A stretch of DNA of 64,000 nt, taken from assembly GCF_004345825.1 (NCBI RefSeq), contig NZ_SLXM01000006.1, positions 186,001 to 250,000 of the forward strand. The letters are read 5' to 3'. Source of the DNA: Tenacibaculum skagerrakense (GTDB taxonomy: Bacteria; Bacteroidota; Bacteroidia; Flavobacteriales; Flavobacteriaceae). The notes beneath the pieces were generated by a model that had not been told where the DNA came from, ran no database searches, and saw only the letters and a list, made by a program, of their open reading frames with translations. This document shows, piece by piece, positions 1 to 8,394 of this stretch. Both the position numbers and the translations under genes were made by a program. The stretch's first letter is position 1. The number at the start of each line of letters is the position of its first letter.

Positions 1-364
1 AATTTAAGCTTAACGAATAACTTAAAATAGCTCCTTGACTAAAACCTAAAAGAAAAATTTTAGTTGGATGATATTGTAATTTCAATTCATCAATAAACTC
101 AGCTATTTTTTGAACAGACTGTTTTGCTTGTCCAATATCAGAAAACTTATTTTCATCAGCATCAAAATTAATTGCATACCAAGCGTAACCTCCATACCCC
201 ATTTCGTAAGGAGCTCTAACACTTATAATTCTTAATTCATCGGGTAATTCTTCCGAAAACGAAAATAAGTCATCTTCGTTACTACCGTAACCGTGCAATA
301 ATATTAATAAACTCGAATTTTCTGAAGCAATTTTAGGTTCTCTAACCTTGTAATATAAACTCAT
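1..364 (-). CDS. Alpha/beta hydrolase of the phospholipase/carboxylesterase family (3' end outside window)
   Basis: Partial gene: it starts at ATG 364-362 and continues beyond the left edge, so only about 121 N-terminal residues are visible. They read MSLYYKVREPKIAS, then the oxyanion-hole region LLILLHGYGSNEDDLFSF, and further on the nucleophile elbow GFSQG, whose serine is the expected catalytic residue. This order is typical of small cytosolic esterases of the phospholipase/carboxylesterase (Abhydrolase_2) family, usually about 210-220 aa. It lies 5 bp behind the small membrane protein and is the last visible gene of the minus-strand operon that begins near 3897. Substrate cannot be predicted. 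Confidence 0.85.
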   Translation of the reverse strand, partial: MSLYYKVREPKIASENSSLLILLHGYGSNEDDLFSFSEELPDELRIISVRAPYEMGYGGYAWYAINFDADENKFSDIGQAKQSVQKIAEFIDELKLQYHPTKIFLLGFSQGAILSYSLSLN

Positions 365-369
365 GTATA

Positions 370-699
370 CTATAAACTTTTAAACCATTCTTGGAAGTGT
401 TCACCAAAAACAGGTATTAATTTTTTATCACCTGATATACAACCGATAAAACTGATAATCCAAAATAAAATTAAAATAACACCGATTATCCATTTAAAGA
501 AACCTCCAAAAAAACTATATATTAACCATCCGTTTAAGAATGCTAACAAATCCCAACCAAGCATTTGTCTTACATAAAAGCTTGTATAATCATTTTGTTT
601 TTTCAAGTTTAAAATCCAGGCTATAACTGTTCCAATAAACCAGAAGTGAGAAATTATTGCAAGTGTTTTTCCTTCCTCTACAGATGTTAAGTTTTTCAT
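370..699 (-). CDS. Small DUF4870-like membrane protein
   Basis: 109 residues. The N-terminus (VEEGKTLAIISHFWFIGTV) and the later YVRQMLGWDLLAFL segment resemble the DUF4870/Tic20-like family, in which helices surround a conserved F-x-x-Q-type segment. Hydrophobic stretches lie at about residues 12-30, 47-66 and 68-88, so three to four inner-membrane helices are likely. The stop is 5 bp from the esterase start and the start is 4 bp from the dihydroorotase-like stop, so it is co-transcribed with both. No enzymatic motif is seen, and its role is unknown. Confidence 0.7.
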   Translation of the reverse strand: MKNLTSVEEGKTLAIISHFWFIGTVIAWILNLKKQNDYTSFYVRQMLGWDLLAFLNGWLIYSFFGGFFKWIIGVILILFWIISFIGCISGDKKLIPVFGEHFQEWFKSL

Positions 700-703
700 A
701 TTT

Positions 704-1963
704 TTAGGTATTTAGTAAAAGTTGATTTTTAGCATATATACCATATGCTTTCCCTTTTAAATTATGTCCTATAAATATACTGTTTTTTGATGTTGATAGA
801 ATATCTTCTGTGGTAAATTTGTATGCTGTATCTGGATTAAAAAATGTAAGATTTGCTTCTTTATTTACATCTATATGTTGATTTTCTATTCCAAATATTC
901 TTTTTGGATTATCGCTTAAACAAGCTACTATAGTATCTAAATCAAGTTTAGTGTGTAATGCACCAAAAGCACTTTCCATACCAATTGTTCCACTTTTTGA
1001 AATAGAAAATTCCACTTTTTTATGTTCAATATCAATTGGGTTGTGATCAGAAGTAATTATATCGATTGTTCCGTTTTTAACACCTTTTATCAACGCATCA
1101 ACATCTTTCTTAGTTCTTAAAGGCGGATTCACATTGTTATTAGCTTCAAAGCCAAATAAAGCTTCATCAGTAATTAGTAAGTTATGAACGGCAACACTAC
1201 AAGTTACATTTAATCCTTTTGATTTTGCTTCTTTTATTAACGCAACAGATTTAGCTGTAGATATAGTTGGTATGTGTAGTTTTCCACCAGTATATTCTAA
1301 TAAGAATAAATCTCTTGCAACTTGTATTTCTTCTGCAAGATTTGGAATTCCTTTCAAACCTAGTTTAGTAGCATTTACACCTTCGTTTGCAATTCCTTCT
1401 CCAGCTATTTTCCTGTTTTTAGGAAAGCTTAGTACCAAACCATCAAAGTTTTGTGCATATAACAGCGCAATCTTCAATAGGTTTTCATTTTCAATAGGTT
1501 TTTTATAATCTCCAAAAGCAATCGCTCCAGATTGTTGCATATCGTACAACTCAGCCATTTCTATTCCTTTGCTTTGTTGGGTTAAAGCTCCGATCGGATA
1601 TACACTTACGGCTTTAGCAGCAGCTTTGTTAATTAAATATTCTACAGAAGATTTATTGTCTACAATCGGATTTGTATTCGCATTAATTGCTACGCTTGTA
1701 AATCCGCTTTTAGCAGCCACATGTAAACCATTATCAATAGTTTCTCTTTCTTCAAAACCTGGTTCTCCTAAACTAACACTGGTATCGAACCATCCAGTGG
1801 AAACATGGAGATTATCTAGATCGACAATCTTGTAATCTTTTTTAGAGTTGATGTTATCGTTAATTTCAGTAATAACACCGTCAATAATTAATAAGTCTTT
1901 TGTTTGTTTGTGAAACGGACTGTTAGAGTCAATGATAGTCGCTGATTTTATAAGCGTAGTCAT
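704..1963 (-). CDS. Dihydroorotase-like amidohydrolase lacking metal ligands (probable pseudoenzyme)
   Basis: 419 residues with the fold and length of a class I dihydroorotase (PyrC), which converts carbamoyl-aspartate to dihydroorotate. The catalytic signature is eroded. The family motif D-x-H-V-H-L-R-E-P-G reads DTSVSLGEPG (residues 60-69), so both zinc histidines are serine and the substrate arginine is glycine. The usual HCED site reads SFPKN (from residue 179), and the H-V-S-T site reads PTIST (from residue 232). Only the aspartate of TSDHNP (D306) remains. It overlaps the BatA-domain gene by 4 bp (ATGA). The protein is probably non-catalytic, perhaps structural or regulatory in pyrimidine synthesis. 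Automatic annotation will call it PyrC. Confidence 0.85.
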   Translation of the reverse strand: MTTLIKSATIIDSNSPFHKQTKDLLIIDGVITEINDNINSKKDYKIVDLDNLHVSTGWFDTSVSLGEPGFEERETIDNGLHVAAKSGFTSVAINANTNPIVDNKSSVEYLINKAAAKAVSVYPIGALTQQSKGIEMAELYDMQQSGAIAFGDYKKPIENENLLKIALLYAQNFDGLVLSFPKNRKIAGEGIANEGVNATKLGLKGIPNLAEEIQVARDLFLLEYTGGKLHIPTISTAKSVALIKEAKSKGLNVTCSVAVHNLLITDEALFGFEANNNVNPPLRTKKDVDALIKGVKNGTIDIITSDHNPIDIEHKKVEFSISKSGTIGMESAFGALHTKLDLDTIVACLSDNPKRIFGIENQHIDVNKEANLTFFNPDTAYKFTTEDILSTSKNSIFIGHNLKGKAYGIYAKNQLLLNT

Positions 1964-3897
1964 ACTTTAAAGTATTTTAGAATCAAAATTTCTAGCAACA
2001 AAGATACAATGGCTAAACCTAAAAACCATTTCCAAAGCCAATGAACTTTATTTTTTTGAGTTATTTTTTTTACAGTTTCTTTAACTGAGTTAGATACAGT
2101 GATGTTTTGATCACTACTAAAAGCATTTTGTAAGTTTGGAAATTGTAATTTGCTTTCAGATTTTTTGGTGTTATACGCTATAGTTTGAAGAGGTGTATCT
2201 TTTTTATATACAGTATAAAACCCTCTATTTTCTGGTAACTCATTAGTAGTTAGTTGCACTTTATTCTGGTAAGTTTGTTGTAAAGGAATAAAGGAGTTTT
2301 CATTATTATTTATTGAAAGAATATCATCTTTACTTAACTGAGCATTTACTTCTATCGTATTAGTTTGCTGTAATCGATAGTATAATTTTGATAACTGTAA
2401 ACTTTCTTGCCCGATATTATAAAACACAGGAACTATTAATGGAGAGTTCGTGAAATTACTTTGTGTTTTGTTAATTGGAGAAGAAAACCAATATACTTTT
2501 GAGGTGCTTAAATTTAGTTGAGAAACAAAATTCTGATTGTTTTCTAAGCCAATTACTTTACTTGCATTCGAAAAATGAGTAGCATAAAAAGTAGTTATAT
2601 ATGGATACTGAAAGTTGTTAACTTTTTTATCGAATACATTTTTAAAAAGAGGATGATTATAATTGATGGTAGTAATTTTTAATGAATCATTTTTCTTAGG
2701 ATTGATACTACCTGTTTTGACAACATTTTTTAAAAAAACATTGTAAGAGTTACTATCTGAATTTTCGCTAGGTATAATTATTAAATGCCCTCCATTAGCA
2801 GTAAAGTTAGAAATTGATGTTACTAAACTTTGGGGAATTTTATCTATTTCATTTAAAATGATAAGTTGTTGTTGATCAATAAGATTATAATTTGTGTTTT
2901 GCAGACTATAACTGTTGAAATTAAATTCATCCTTCTGATAAATTCTAGACAAAAACTCGTTTGAATCGCCTATTGCTAATACATTTATTCTCTCATCTGC
3001 ATTTAAGCTGAAATAAAATGTATTGTCGAAAGGATACGTATCATTAAAATTTATTTCTAAGAGACCTTTAAACGGACTGCTTTTTTCAATTGAAAAAGGG
3101 ATAGTTTTTTCTTCGTTTTCTTGAATTGAAAAAGTTTGTTTACTCAATAATTTATTTTCGTTGTATAAAGCAACAGCAATATTTTCTTTGGGATTTCCTT
3201 GATTTTTTATGATAGCATTTACAACTAGAGAGTTAGCTTCATTTTGATTGATATATACACTATCTACAGAAAGATTGTTTCTTTTTTCTGGTATTAACTG
3301 AACTAAAGAAAGATTGGTTGCAGTACCTTCAAAAGCATCAGGTGTAATGTTTTGAAAGTCGGAAACAATAACATTTTCAGTAGTATTTTTTAAACTAGCT
3401 ATTTTAAGCAATACATCTTTTGTGCTTAGTTGTTTAGAAGTATTTTTTACTTTTTTAAGATTGTTTTTTAACTCTTCAAAAGAAATATTTCTGAAGAAAT
3501 TGGTATTTGTTAAAAGACTATAATCACCAGTTTCCGTTCCATGTTCAATTAATTCTTGTGAAGCTGTTTTTAACATGTTTCCAGAGCTTCCATTCGCACT
3601 TGTGCTTAAAGAATTGTCTAGATAAATAAAAGTATGCTGAATAGTCTCTTTAGATTGATTGCTAAAAAAAGGTTGTGCAAAAGCAATTACAATTCCACCA
3701 ATAAGTAATAACCTACAGCATAATAGTAACCACTTTTTTATTTGTGAACTCTTACGGTTATTAATAACTAACTTTTCTAAAAAAGCTACATTGGTAAAAG
3801 GAACTTTTTTAAACTTTCTCAGTTGAAAAAGATGTACCAGAATAGGAATGATGAGTAGCGATAAGAAATATAAAAATTCTGGATGTTTAAATTGCAT
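1960..3897 (-). CDS. BatA-domain membrane protein
   Basis: 645 residues from ATG 3897; an in-frame TTG two codons upstream is less likely. The N-terminus MQFKHPEFLYFLSLLIIPIL followed by HLFQLRKFKKVPFTN and a second hydrophobic helix (about residues 58-80, ending in AQPFF) is the BatA/aerotolerance-type module common in Bacteroidota. The long middle part is predicted extracytoplasmic and contains a YLDNSLST segment that resembles a degenerate vWA motif. A C-terminal helix (WKWFLGLAIVSLLLEILILK) ends the protein. Such proteins sit in the cell envelope, but the function is not established. Translation is coupled by the 4-bp overlap with the dihydroorotase-like gene. Confidence 0.75.
   Translation of the reverse strand: MQFKHPEFLYFLSLLIIPILVHLFQLRKFKKVPFTNVAFLEKLVINNRKSSQIKKWLLLCCRLLLIGGIVIAFAQPFFSNQSKETIQHTFIYLDNSLSTSANGSSGNMLKTASQELIEHGTETGDYSLLTNTNFFRNISFEELKNNLKKVKNTSKQLSTKDVLLKIASLKNTTENVIVSDFQNITPDAFEGTATNLSLVQLIPEKRNNLSVDSVYINQNEANSLVVNAIIKNQGNPKENIAVALYNENKLLSKQTFSIQENEEKTIPFSIEKSSPFKGLLEINFNDTYPFDNTFYFSLNADERINVLAIGDSNEFLSRIYQKDEFNFNSYSLQNTNYNLIDQQQLIILNEIDKIPQSLVTSISNFTANGGHLIIIPSENSDSNSYNVFLKNVVKTGSINPKKNDSLKITTINYNHPLFKNVFDKKVNNFQYPYITTFYATHFSNASKVIGLENNQNFVSQLNLSTSKVYWFSSPINKTQSNFTNSPLIVPVFYNIGQESLQLSKLYYRLQQTNTIEVNAQLSKDDILSINNNENSFIPLQQTYQNKVQLTTNELPENRGFYTVYKKDTPLQTIAYNTKKSESKLQFPNLQNAFSSDQNITVSNSVKETVKKITQKNKVHWLWKWFLGLAIVSLLLEILILKYFKV
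1999..2006 (-). promoter_or_regulatory. Candidate -7 box (TAnnTTTG) ahead of the dihydroorotase-like gene
   Basis: Reads TATCTTTG on the minus strand, the commonest form of the Bacteroidota -7 element. It is 35 bp before the dihydroorotase-like ATG and inside the 3' end of the BatA-domain gene. It could be an internal promoter, but as it lies within coding sequence it may be chance. Confidence 0.3.
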
Positions 3898-4003
3898 ATT
3901 CAAGTTAATTACTCCGTAAAAATAGAGAAATAGATTAATAAAATTTTGTTAAGAAGGAATACAAGTTGTAAGCAATGGCTTAAATTTGTTACTTTACTTA
4001 AAA

Positions 4004-4011
4004 TATTTTTG
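4004..4011 (+). promoter_or_regulatory. TAnnTTTG box directly before bshC
   Basis: TATTTTTG matches the Bacteroidota -7 consensus and ends 3 bp before the bshC ATG. If used, transcription would start at or just inside the start codon, giving a leaderless message. A TTTG at 3985-3988 lies only 15 bp upstream, shorter than the usual -33 spacing, so the assignment is tentative. Confidence 0.35.
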
Positions 4012-4014
4012 CAA

Positions 4015-5625
4015 ATGTCGTTAACCGAATGTGATTGTAGTGCTTACATACCTTTTCAAAAAACAGGCTTCTTTTCTACAATAATGTCTGATTATCTTGA
4101 ACAATCGGAAAAAATAGCACCTTTTTACGGTAATTTTCCAAGTATTGAAAACTTTGAAAATCAGATTTTATCAAAGCAACAATCCTATTCAAAAGACAAT
4201 AGAGAAGTTTTAGTTTCTGTATTGAAACAACAATATGCAGAGGTTTCTACTTCTGAAAAGACATTAGAAAATATTGATCTTCTAGGTAAAGAAAACACAT
4301 TTACTGTTACTACTGGACATCAGTTAAATCTTTTTACTGGACCATTGTATTTCTTGTATAAAATTATTTCTGCTATTAATTTATCAGAAGAGCTATCCGA
4401 AAATTATCCTAACTATAATTTTGTTCCAGTGTATTGGATGGCTACTGAAGATCATGATTTTGAGGAGATTAATTATTTTAATTTTAAAGGAAAGAAAGTA
4501 CAGTGGACTTCAGATCAAACTGGTGCAGTTGGACGATTTTCAACCGAAGGTTTAGCTCTTGTTTTTGAAGAGTTTCAAAAGTATTTAGGAACTTCTAAAA
4601 ATGCAGAGTTTTTAAAAGAATTGTTCAAACAAGGATACTTACAACATGATAATTTAGCTGCAGCAACTAGGTATATAGCAAATGAATTATTTACCGAATT
4701 TGGTTTAGTTATTATTGATGCTGATAGCAAAGAGTTAAAGCAGTTATTTATTCCTTACATAAAAGAAGATTTAATAAACAGTACTTCTTTTAAAGCAGTA
4801 ACTAAGACAAATGAGTTGCTTGGTGAAATCTATAAAATTCAGGTTAATCCAAGAGAAATTAATTTATTTTATATAAAAGATACTGTTCGTGAACGTATTG
4901 TGTTTGAAGATTCAGTATTTAAAGTAATAGATACTACTATAGAGTTTACAGAGGAAGAGATTTTAAAAGAATTGCAAAATCATCCTGAACGTTTTTCTCC
5001 AAATGTAATTATGCGCCCACTATATCAAGAGGTAATTTTGCCAAATTTATGTTATATCGGTGGAGGAGGAGAGTTAGCATATTGGATGCAATTAAAAGGT
5101 TTTTTTGATACTGTATCTGTTCCTTTTCCTATATTATTGTTACGTAATTCCGTTCAAGTGGTAAGTGCAAAACAATTTGGTAAATTAGAGCGTTTGAATA
5201 TTTCTTTGGAAGAATTATTTTTTAATCAACACGATTTAGTAGCTAAAAAAGTAAACGAAAATGCCGAAGTTAGTTTTGACTTTAAACAACAGAAAACTTT
5301 TTTAGAAGAACAATTCAATACTCTGAGAGAAATTGCCGCTAAAACTGATGTTTCTTACATTGGAGCAGTTAATGCTCAAGAAAAGAAACAAAAAAAGGGG
5401 TTAGAGAACCTTGAAAAGCGTTTGTTGAGAGCTGAAAAAAGACGACAATCAGATTTAGTGGATAGAATAAAAACAATCCAATCTGAAATATTACCTAATC
5501 TAAGCCTTGAAGAAAGAAAGCGCAATTTCTCTGAATATTATTTAGAGTATGGTGCTGATTTTATCACGACTTTAAAGAATAGTTTAAAGCCTTTAAAATT
5601 AGAATTTTTTGTTTTGGTTAAATAA
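4015..5625 (+). CDS. bshC: Bacillithiol biosynthesis cysteine-adding enzyme BshC
   Basis: 536 residues, the normal family length. BshC is assigned the last step of bacillithiol synthesis, adding cysteine to GlcN-malate. The start at ATG 4015 (MSLTECDCSAYIPF) is chosen because the family N-terminus aligns here; the frame stays open to 3946 and another ATG lies at 4084. The block TTGHQLNLFTGPLYFLYK followed by NYNFVPVYWMATEDHDFEEI is diagnostic, and a basic coiled-coil stretch (QEKKQKKGLENLEKR) lies near the C-terminus. It implies that the main low-molecular-weight thiol is bacillithiol rather than glutathione, which matters for the GshB-like gene at 27956. It is convergent with the M23-LysM gene. 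Confidence 0.93.
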   Translation: MSLTECDCSAYIPFQKTGFFSTIMSDYLEQSEKIAPFYGNFPSIENFENQILSKQQSYSKDNREVLVSVLKQQYAEVSTSEKTLENIDLLGKENTFTVTTGHQLNLFTGPLYFLYKIISAINLSEELSENYPNYNFVPVYWMATEDHDFEEINYFNFKGKKVQWTSDQTGAVGRFSTEGLALVFEEFQKYLGTSKNAEFLKELFKQGYLQHDNLAAATRYIANELFTEFGLVIIDADSKELKQLFIPYIKEDLINSTSFKAVTKTNELLGEIYKIQVNPREINLFYIKDTVRERIVFEDSVFKVIDTTIEFTEEEILKELQNHPERFSPNVIMRPLYQEVILPNLCYIGGGGELAYWMQLKGFFDTVSVPFPILLLRNSVQVVSAKQFGKLERLNISLEELFFNQHDLVAKKVNENAEVSFDFKQQKTFLEEQFNTLREIAAKTDVSYIGAVNAQEKKQKKGLENLEKRLLRAEKRRQSDLVDRIKTIQSEILPNLSLEERKRNFSEYYLEYGADFITTLKNSLKPLKLEFFVLVK

Positions 5626-5632
5626 ATTAGGG

Positions 5633-6544
5633 TTATAAAATCAATCGCTGACCAATTTTTAACGTAGTTGTTTTCTTTATTTTATTTGCCTTACAAATTC
5701 TTCTAATAGGAACGTGGTTTTTGTAGGCAATTCCAGATAATGTATCACCGCTTTTTACGATGTAAATTTTTCGTTTTCTTTTTTTGTATGCTGTTGCTTT
5801 TTCAAAAGTATCGAGTGTTACAAGATTACTTTGGCGTGTTGAAATATGATAATAAGGTGTTGCCCAATCTTTAGTTATCCAAACATTTTTAGAGCGTATA
5901 TTAGTGTTGCCTTTAAAAGTAAATACATGCTCAGGATTTATGTCGATGCCTTTATATCGAACTTCTAAATGCAAGTGACTTCCACGAGATCTTCCTGTAT
6001 TTCCACCTTTTCCTATTAATTGTCCCTTTTTTACAATAGTATTTACTTTCGTGTTGTATTCAGACAAATGAGCATATACAGTTTCTAATCCGTTATAATG
6101 ACGAACCACGATTGTTTTACCATGTCCTGGGTGATATCCAACATATCTTACTTTTCCATCTAAAATACTATAAACATCATCACCAGTAATTAAATCAATG
6201 TCAATTGCACGATGTGCTCTTCCTCGTCGCCATCCATATCTTGATGTAACAACATGGCTTCTGGCAATTGGTGAAGCATACGTTTTTTCTAAGAAACTGA
6301 TTTCAAAAGGAAAATCAATTTTATGCTTCTTATACGGATTAAAATGAATTGTATCCCAGTTTTCATTAAAGTTTACAATACTTAAACTATCTTTTATAGC
6401 ATTAATTTTTACAATATCTTCTTTATGTTTTTTTATTATTGAAGGCAATTGTAGCCAATTTTTATCTAATATTTGACTGTGTAAATTGGATAATTGAAAA
6501 GATACTATTAATAAAACAAGTATGGTTTTTCTCAAGTTTTTCAT
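5633..6544 (-). CDS. Secreted M23 peptidase with C-terminal LysM domain
   Basis: 303 residues from ATG 6544 (MKNLRKTILVLLIVSFQLSN), chosen because it begins a clean signal peptide; the frame is open 12 codons further. The M23 (LytM-type) zinc endopeptidase domain spans about residues 95-205, with ligands H111/D115 (HRAID) and the H-L-H motif at 190-192. A LysM peptidoglycan-binding repeat (IYIVKSGDTLSGIA) occupies residues 259-303. It should cleave peptide cross-links in periplasmic peptidoglycan. It lies 64 bp downstream of the M56-M23 fusion on the same strand and may be part of the BlaI-controlled operon. Confidence 0.9.
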   Translation of the reverse strand: MKNLRKTILVLLIVSFQLSNLHSQILDKNWLQLPSIIKKHKEDIVKINAIKDSLSIVNFNENWDTIHFNPYKKHKIDFPFEISFLEKTYASPIARSHVVTSRYGWRRGRAHRAIDIDLITGDDVYSILDGKVRYVGYHPGHGKTIVVRHYNGLETVYAHLSEYNTKVNTIVKKGQLIGKGGNTGRSRGSHLHLEVRYKGIDINPEHVFTFKGNTNIRSKNVWITKDWATPYYHISTRQSNLVTLDTFEKATAYKKRKRKIYIVKSGDTLSGIAYKNHVPIRRICKANKIKKTTTLKIGQRLIL

Positions 6545-6608
6545 AAAATTAGTTACGTTGTAATTAGTAGTAAGTTCCAAAGTTTGTATTGTAAGATTTA
6601 TTATTATG

Positions 6609-7919
6609 TTATTTTATGTAGTCTATTGGATTTACAAATTCATTATTCAACTTTATAGCATAATGTAAATGAGGGCCTTTTACTTTACCTGTTTCACCTG
6701 AATAACCAATAACTTCTCCTTTTTTTACTACTTGACCTTTTTTACAGTTAAAAGAATTTAAATGTGCATATAAAGTTTCAAAGCCATTTTCATGCTTAAT
6801 AATTAGTAGGTTTCCCCAATTTCCTTCAGAAGAAGCACTCGCTATTACACCATCAGCAGTAGCAACAATCGTTGTACCCACAGCAGCTCTGATATCTATT
6901 CCATTATGTTGTCTTGTAGTATTTTTTAAGAAAGGATGTTTGTTTAGTCCAAATTGAGCTGTAATGTCTATTTTGGAGTCACTTTTAATAGGTGAAATAG
7001 AAGGTTTGCTTGAATAAACTACCTTTTTAATAGGAAGTATTGTAGTCGCTTTAGTAAATGAAACCATCAATAAAAAAATTACAGGAAGTATAGCTAAATA
7101 TTTTATTTTCAACATGGTATTTGATTTTGATTTTGCGATCATTTTTATTCTTTTTTTAATTGTTGGATGTCCGAAGTAACTATATAAGTTAGTTTGAATT
7201 GAATTTTCTATTTCTCTTTTTAACAAGTTTAGGTAATCAATCTTATTAATATTTTGATGTGTTAGCAATTCATTATCAACTTGATATTCGTGAATCGACT
7301 TTAAGGATTTTCTATACAAGTACACAAACGGATTAAACCAAAAAACAACTATAAAAAGTTCTGTAAGAAGCAAATCAAACGTATGAAGATAATCCACATG
7401 TTTCTTTTCATGTTCAATAATTATATGCTTATCCTTATTGTTATCAGATGTAGGTAAGAATATCCAGTTAAAACAAGAAAATGTTTGTGTAACATTTGAA
7501 TAAATAAGAGAGTACTTGCCTTTTTTAATACTAGTTGAATTTCTTTTTAATTGATAAAGTTTTAGAAGTGATTTAATAAACGAGAATAAAAAGAATAAAG
7601 AACCAAGTATATAAATATATAAAATCGGTGATTCACTTTTTGTACTCTTTATTTTTGTGTTTGTACTTTGTTCTATGTTCAAAAAAGTAGCCACAGTTTT
7701 AGTTCCTATCTCAGAAAAAGAAGGAATTTCAATACTTTTAGTTTCTATAGGAATTACTGCCTTTAAAGTAGCAGTATAAATAGACAGCGGGATAAATAAC
7801 AACAGAACAATCCTGTTTAATTGATAAAAAGTATGATTATTAAACAATAATCTGTAAATGATATAGAGTAGGGTAAATACTATACTTACTTTACATAAAA
7901 AAAAGATGAAGCTATTCAT
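6609..7919 (-). CDS. BlaR1/MecR1-type M56 metallopeptidase fused to an M23 peptidase domain
   Basis: 436 residues. The N-terminal half has the BlaR1 layout: membrane helices at about 8-25, 36-55 and 98-118, then the cytoplasmic zincin motif HEKKH (170-174) with a downstream E211, and two more helices (186-202, 273-290). Where BlaR1 has a beta-lactam sensor domain, this protein has a complete M23 domain (residues 318-436) with H338, D342, H386 and the H-L-H motif at 417-419. By analogy the M56 part cleaves BlaI when the envelope signals damage; the sensor may instead bind or cut peptidoglycan. It overlaps the BlaI gene by 8 bp. M23/M56 fusions are known in Bacteroidota. Confidence 0.9.
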   Translation of the reverse strand: MNSFIFFLCKVSIVFTLLYIIYRLLFNNHTFYQLNRIVLLLFIPLSIYTATLKAVIPIETKSIEIPSFSEIGTKTVATFLNIEQSTNTKIKSTKSESPILYIYILGSLFFLFSFIKSLLKLYQLKRNSTSIKKGKYSLIYSNVTQTFSCFNWIFLPTSDNNKDKHIIIEHEKKHVDYLHTFDLLLTELFIVVFWFNPFVYLYRKSLKSIHEYQVDNELLTHQNINKIDYLNLLKREIENSIQTNLYSYFGHPTIKKRIKMIAKSKSNTMLKIKYLAILPVIFLLMVSFTKATTILPIKKVVYSSKPSISPIKSDSKIDITAQFGLNKHPFLKNTTRQHNGIDIRAAVGTTIVATADGVIASASSEGNWGNLLIIKHENGFETLYAHLNSFNCKKGQVVKKGEVIGYSGETGKVKGPHLHYAIKLNNEFVNPIDYIK

Positions 7920-8295
7920 TTTTATCCTTTATATGATCTATTTTTTCTTCAATTAACTGTTTTATTTCTTCTAACTCAGAAAGATTTAAATCTTCATTTT
8001 TAGTAAAATAAGACGCAAATTTTCCAGAGGAACCATTAAAAAAGCTGAAAATAAGATCGTTCATATATTCAGAAAAATACTTCTTCTTACTTATCAAAGG
8101 AAAGTATTCTCTTGTTTTTCCAAAAGTTGTATAATCAATAAATCCTTTTTTAACTAAAACTCTTACAACTGTTGAAATAGTTGTATAGGCTGGTTTAGGG
8201 TCAGGGAATTCTTCAACAATATCCTTCAGGAAAGCTTTTTTAAGTTTCCACAGATAATGCATTATTTGTTCTTCTGGTTTTGTGAGTTTGTTCAT
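7912..8295 (-). CDS. BlaI/MecI/CopY-family transcriptional repressor
   Basis: 127 residues, the usual length. The winged-helix N-terminus (MNKLTKPEEQIMHYLWKLKK ... PAYTTISTVVRVLVKKGFI) is followed by a dimerisation and cleavage region. The family binds TACA/TGTA-type dyads as dimers and is inactivated by its M56 partner, which is encoded next to it with an 8-bp overlap. A perfect 34-bp palindrome lies 18 bp upstream of the start, so autoregulation of the whole operon is very likely. The ATG is only 4 bp after a TAnnTTTG box, so the message may be leaderless. Confidence 0.92.
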   Translation of the reverse strand: MNKLTKPEEQIMHYLWKLKKAFLKDIVEEFPDPKPAYTTISTVVRVLVKKGFIDYTTFGKTREYFPLISKKKYFSEYMNDLIFSFFNGSSGKFASYFTKNEDLNLSELEEIKQLIEEKIDHIKDKNE

Positions 8296-8299
8296 GAGA

Positions 8300-8307
8300 C
8301 AAATATA
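8300..8307 (-). promoter_or_regulatory. -7 box (TAnnTTTG) of the BlaI-M56/M23 operon
   Basis: TATATTTG on the minus strand, 4 bp upstream of the blaI-like ATG. A TTG within the palindrome lies 16 bp further upstream and could be the -33 element. The very short distance to the ATG predicts a leaderless or nearly leaderless mRNA. Confidence 0.5.
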
Positions 8308-8312
8308 GGTGT

Positions 8313-8346
8313 TTTCATTACTACAACTATAGTTGTAGTAATGAAA
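8313..8346. promoter_or_regulatory. Perfect 34-bp palindromic operator of the BlaI-type repressor
   Basis: Two 17-bp arms (8313-8329 and 8330-8346) are exact reverse complements, with no loop, containing TACTACAACTA / TAGTTGTAGTA. The TACTACA...TGTAGTA halves match the dyads recognised by BlaI/MecI repressors. The site lies just upstream of the -7 box of the blaI-like gene, where the -33 element should be, so binding would block RNA polymerase. Confidence 0.85.
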
Positions 8347-8394
8347 TATATGTTAAAAAATAAAAATCTATTTTTAATCTTGAAAATCAACAGG

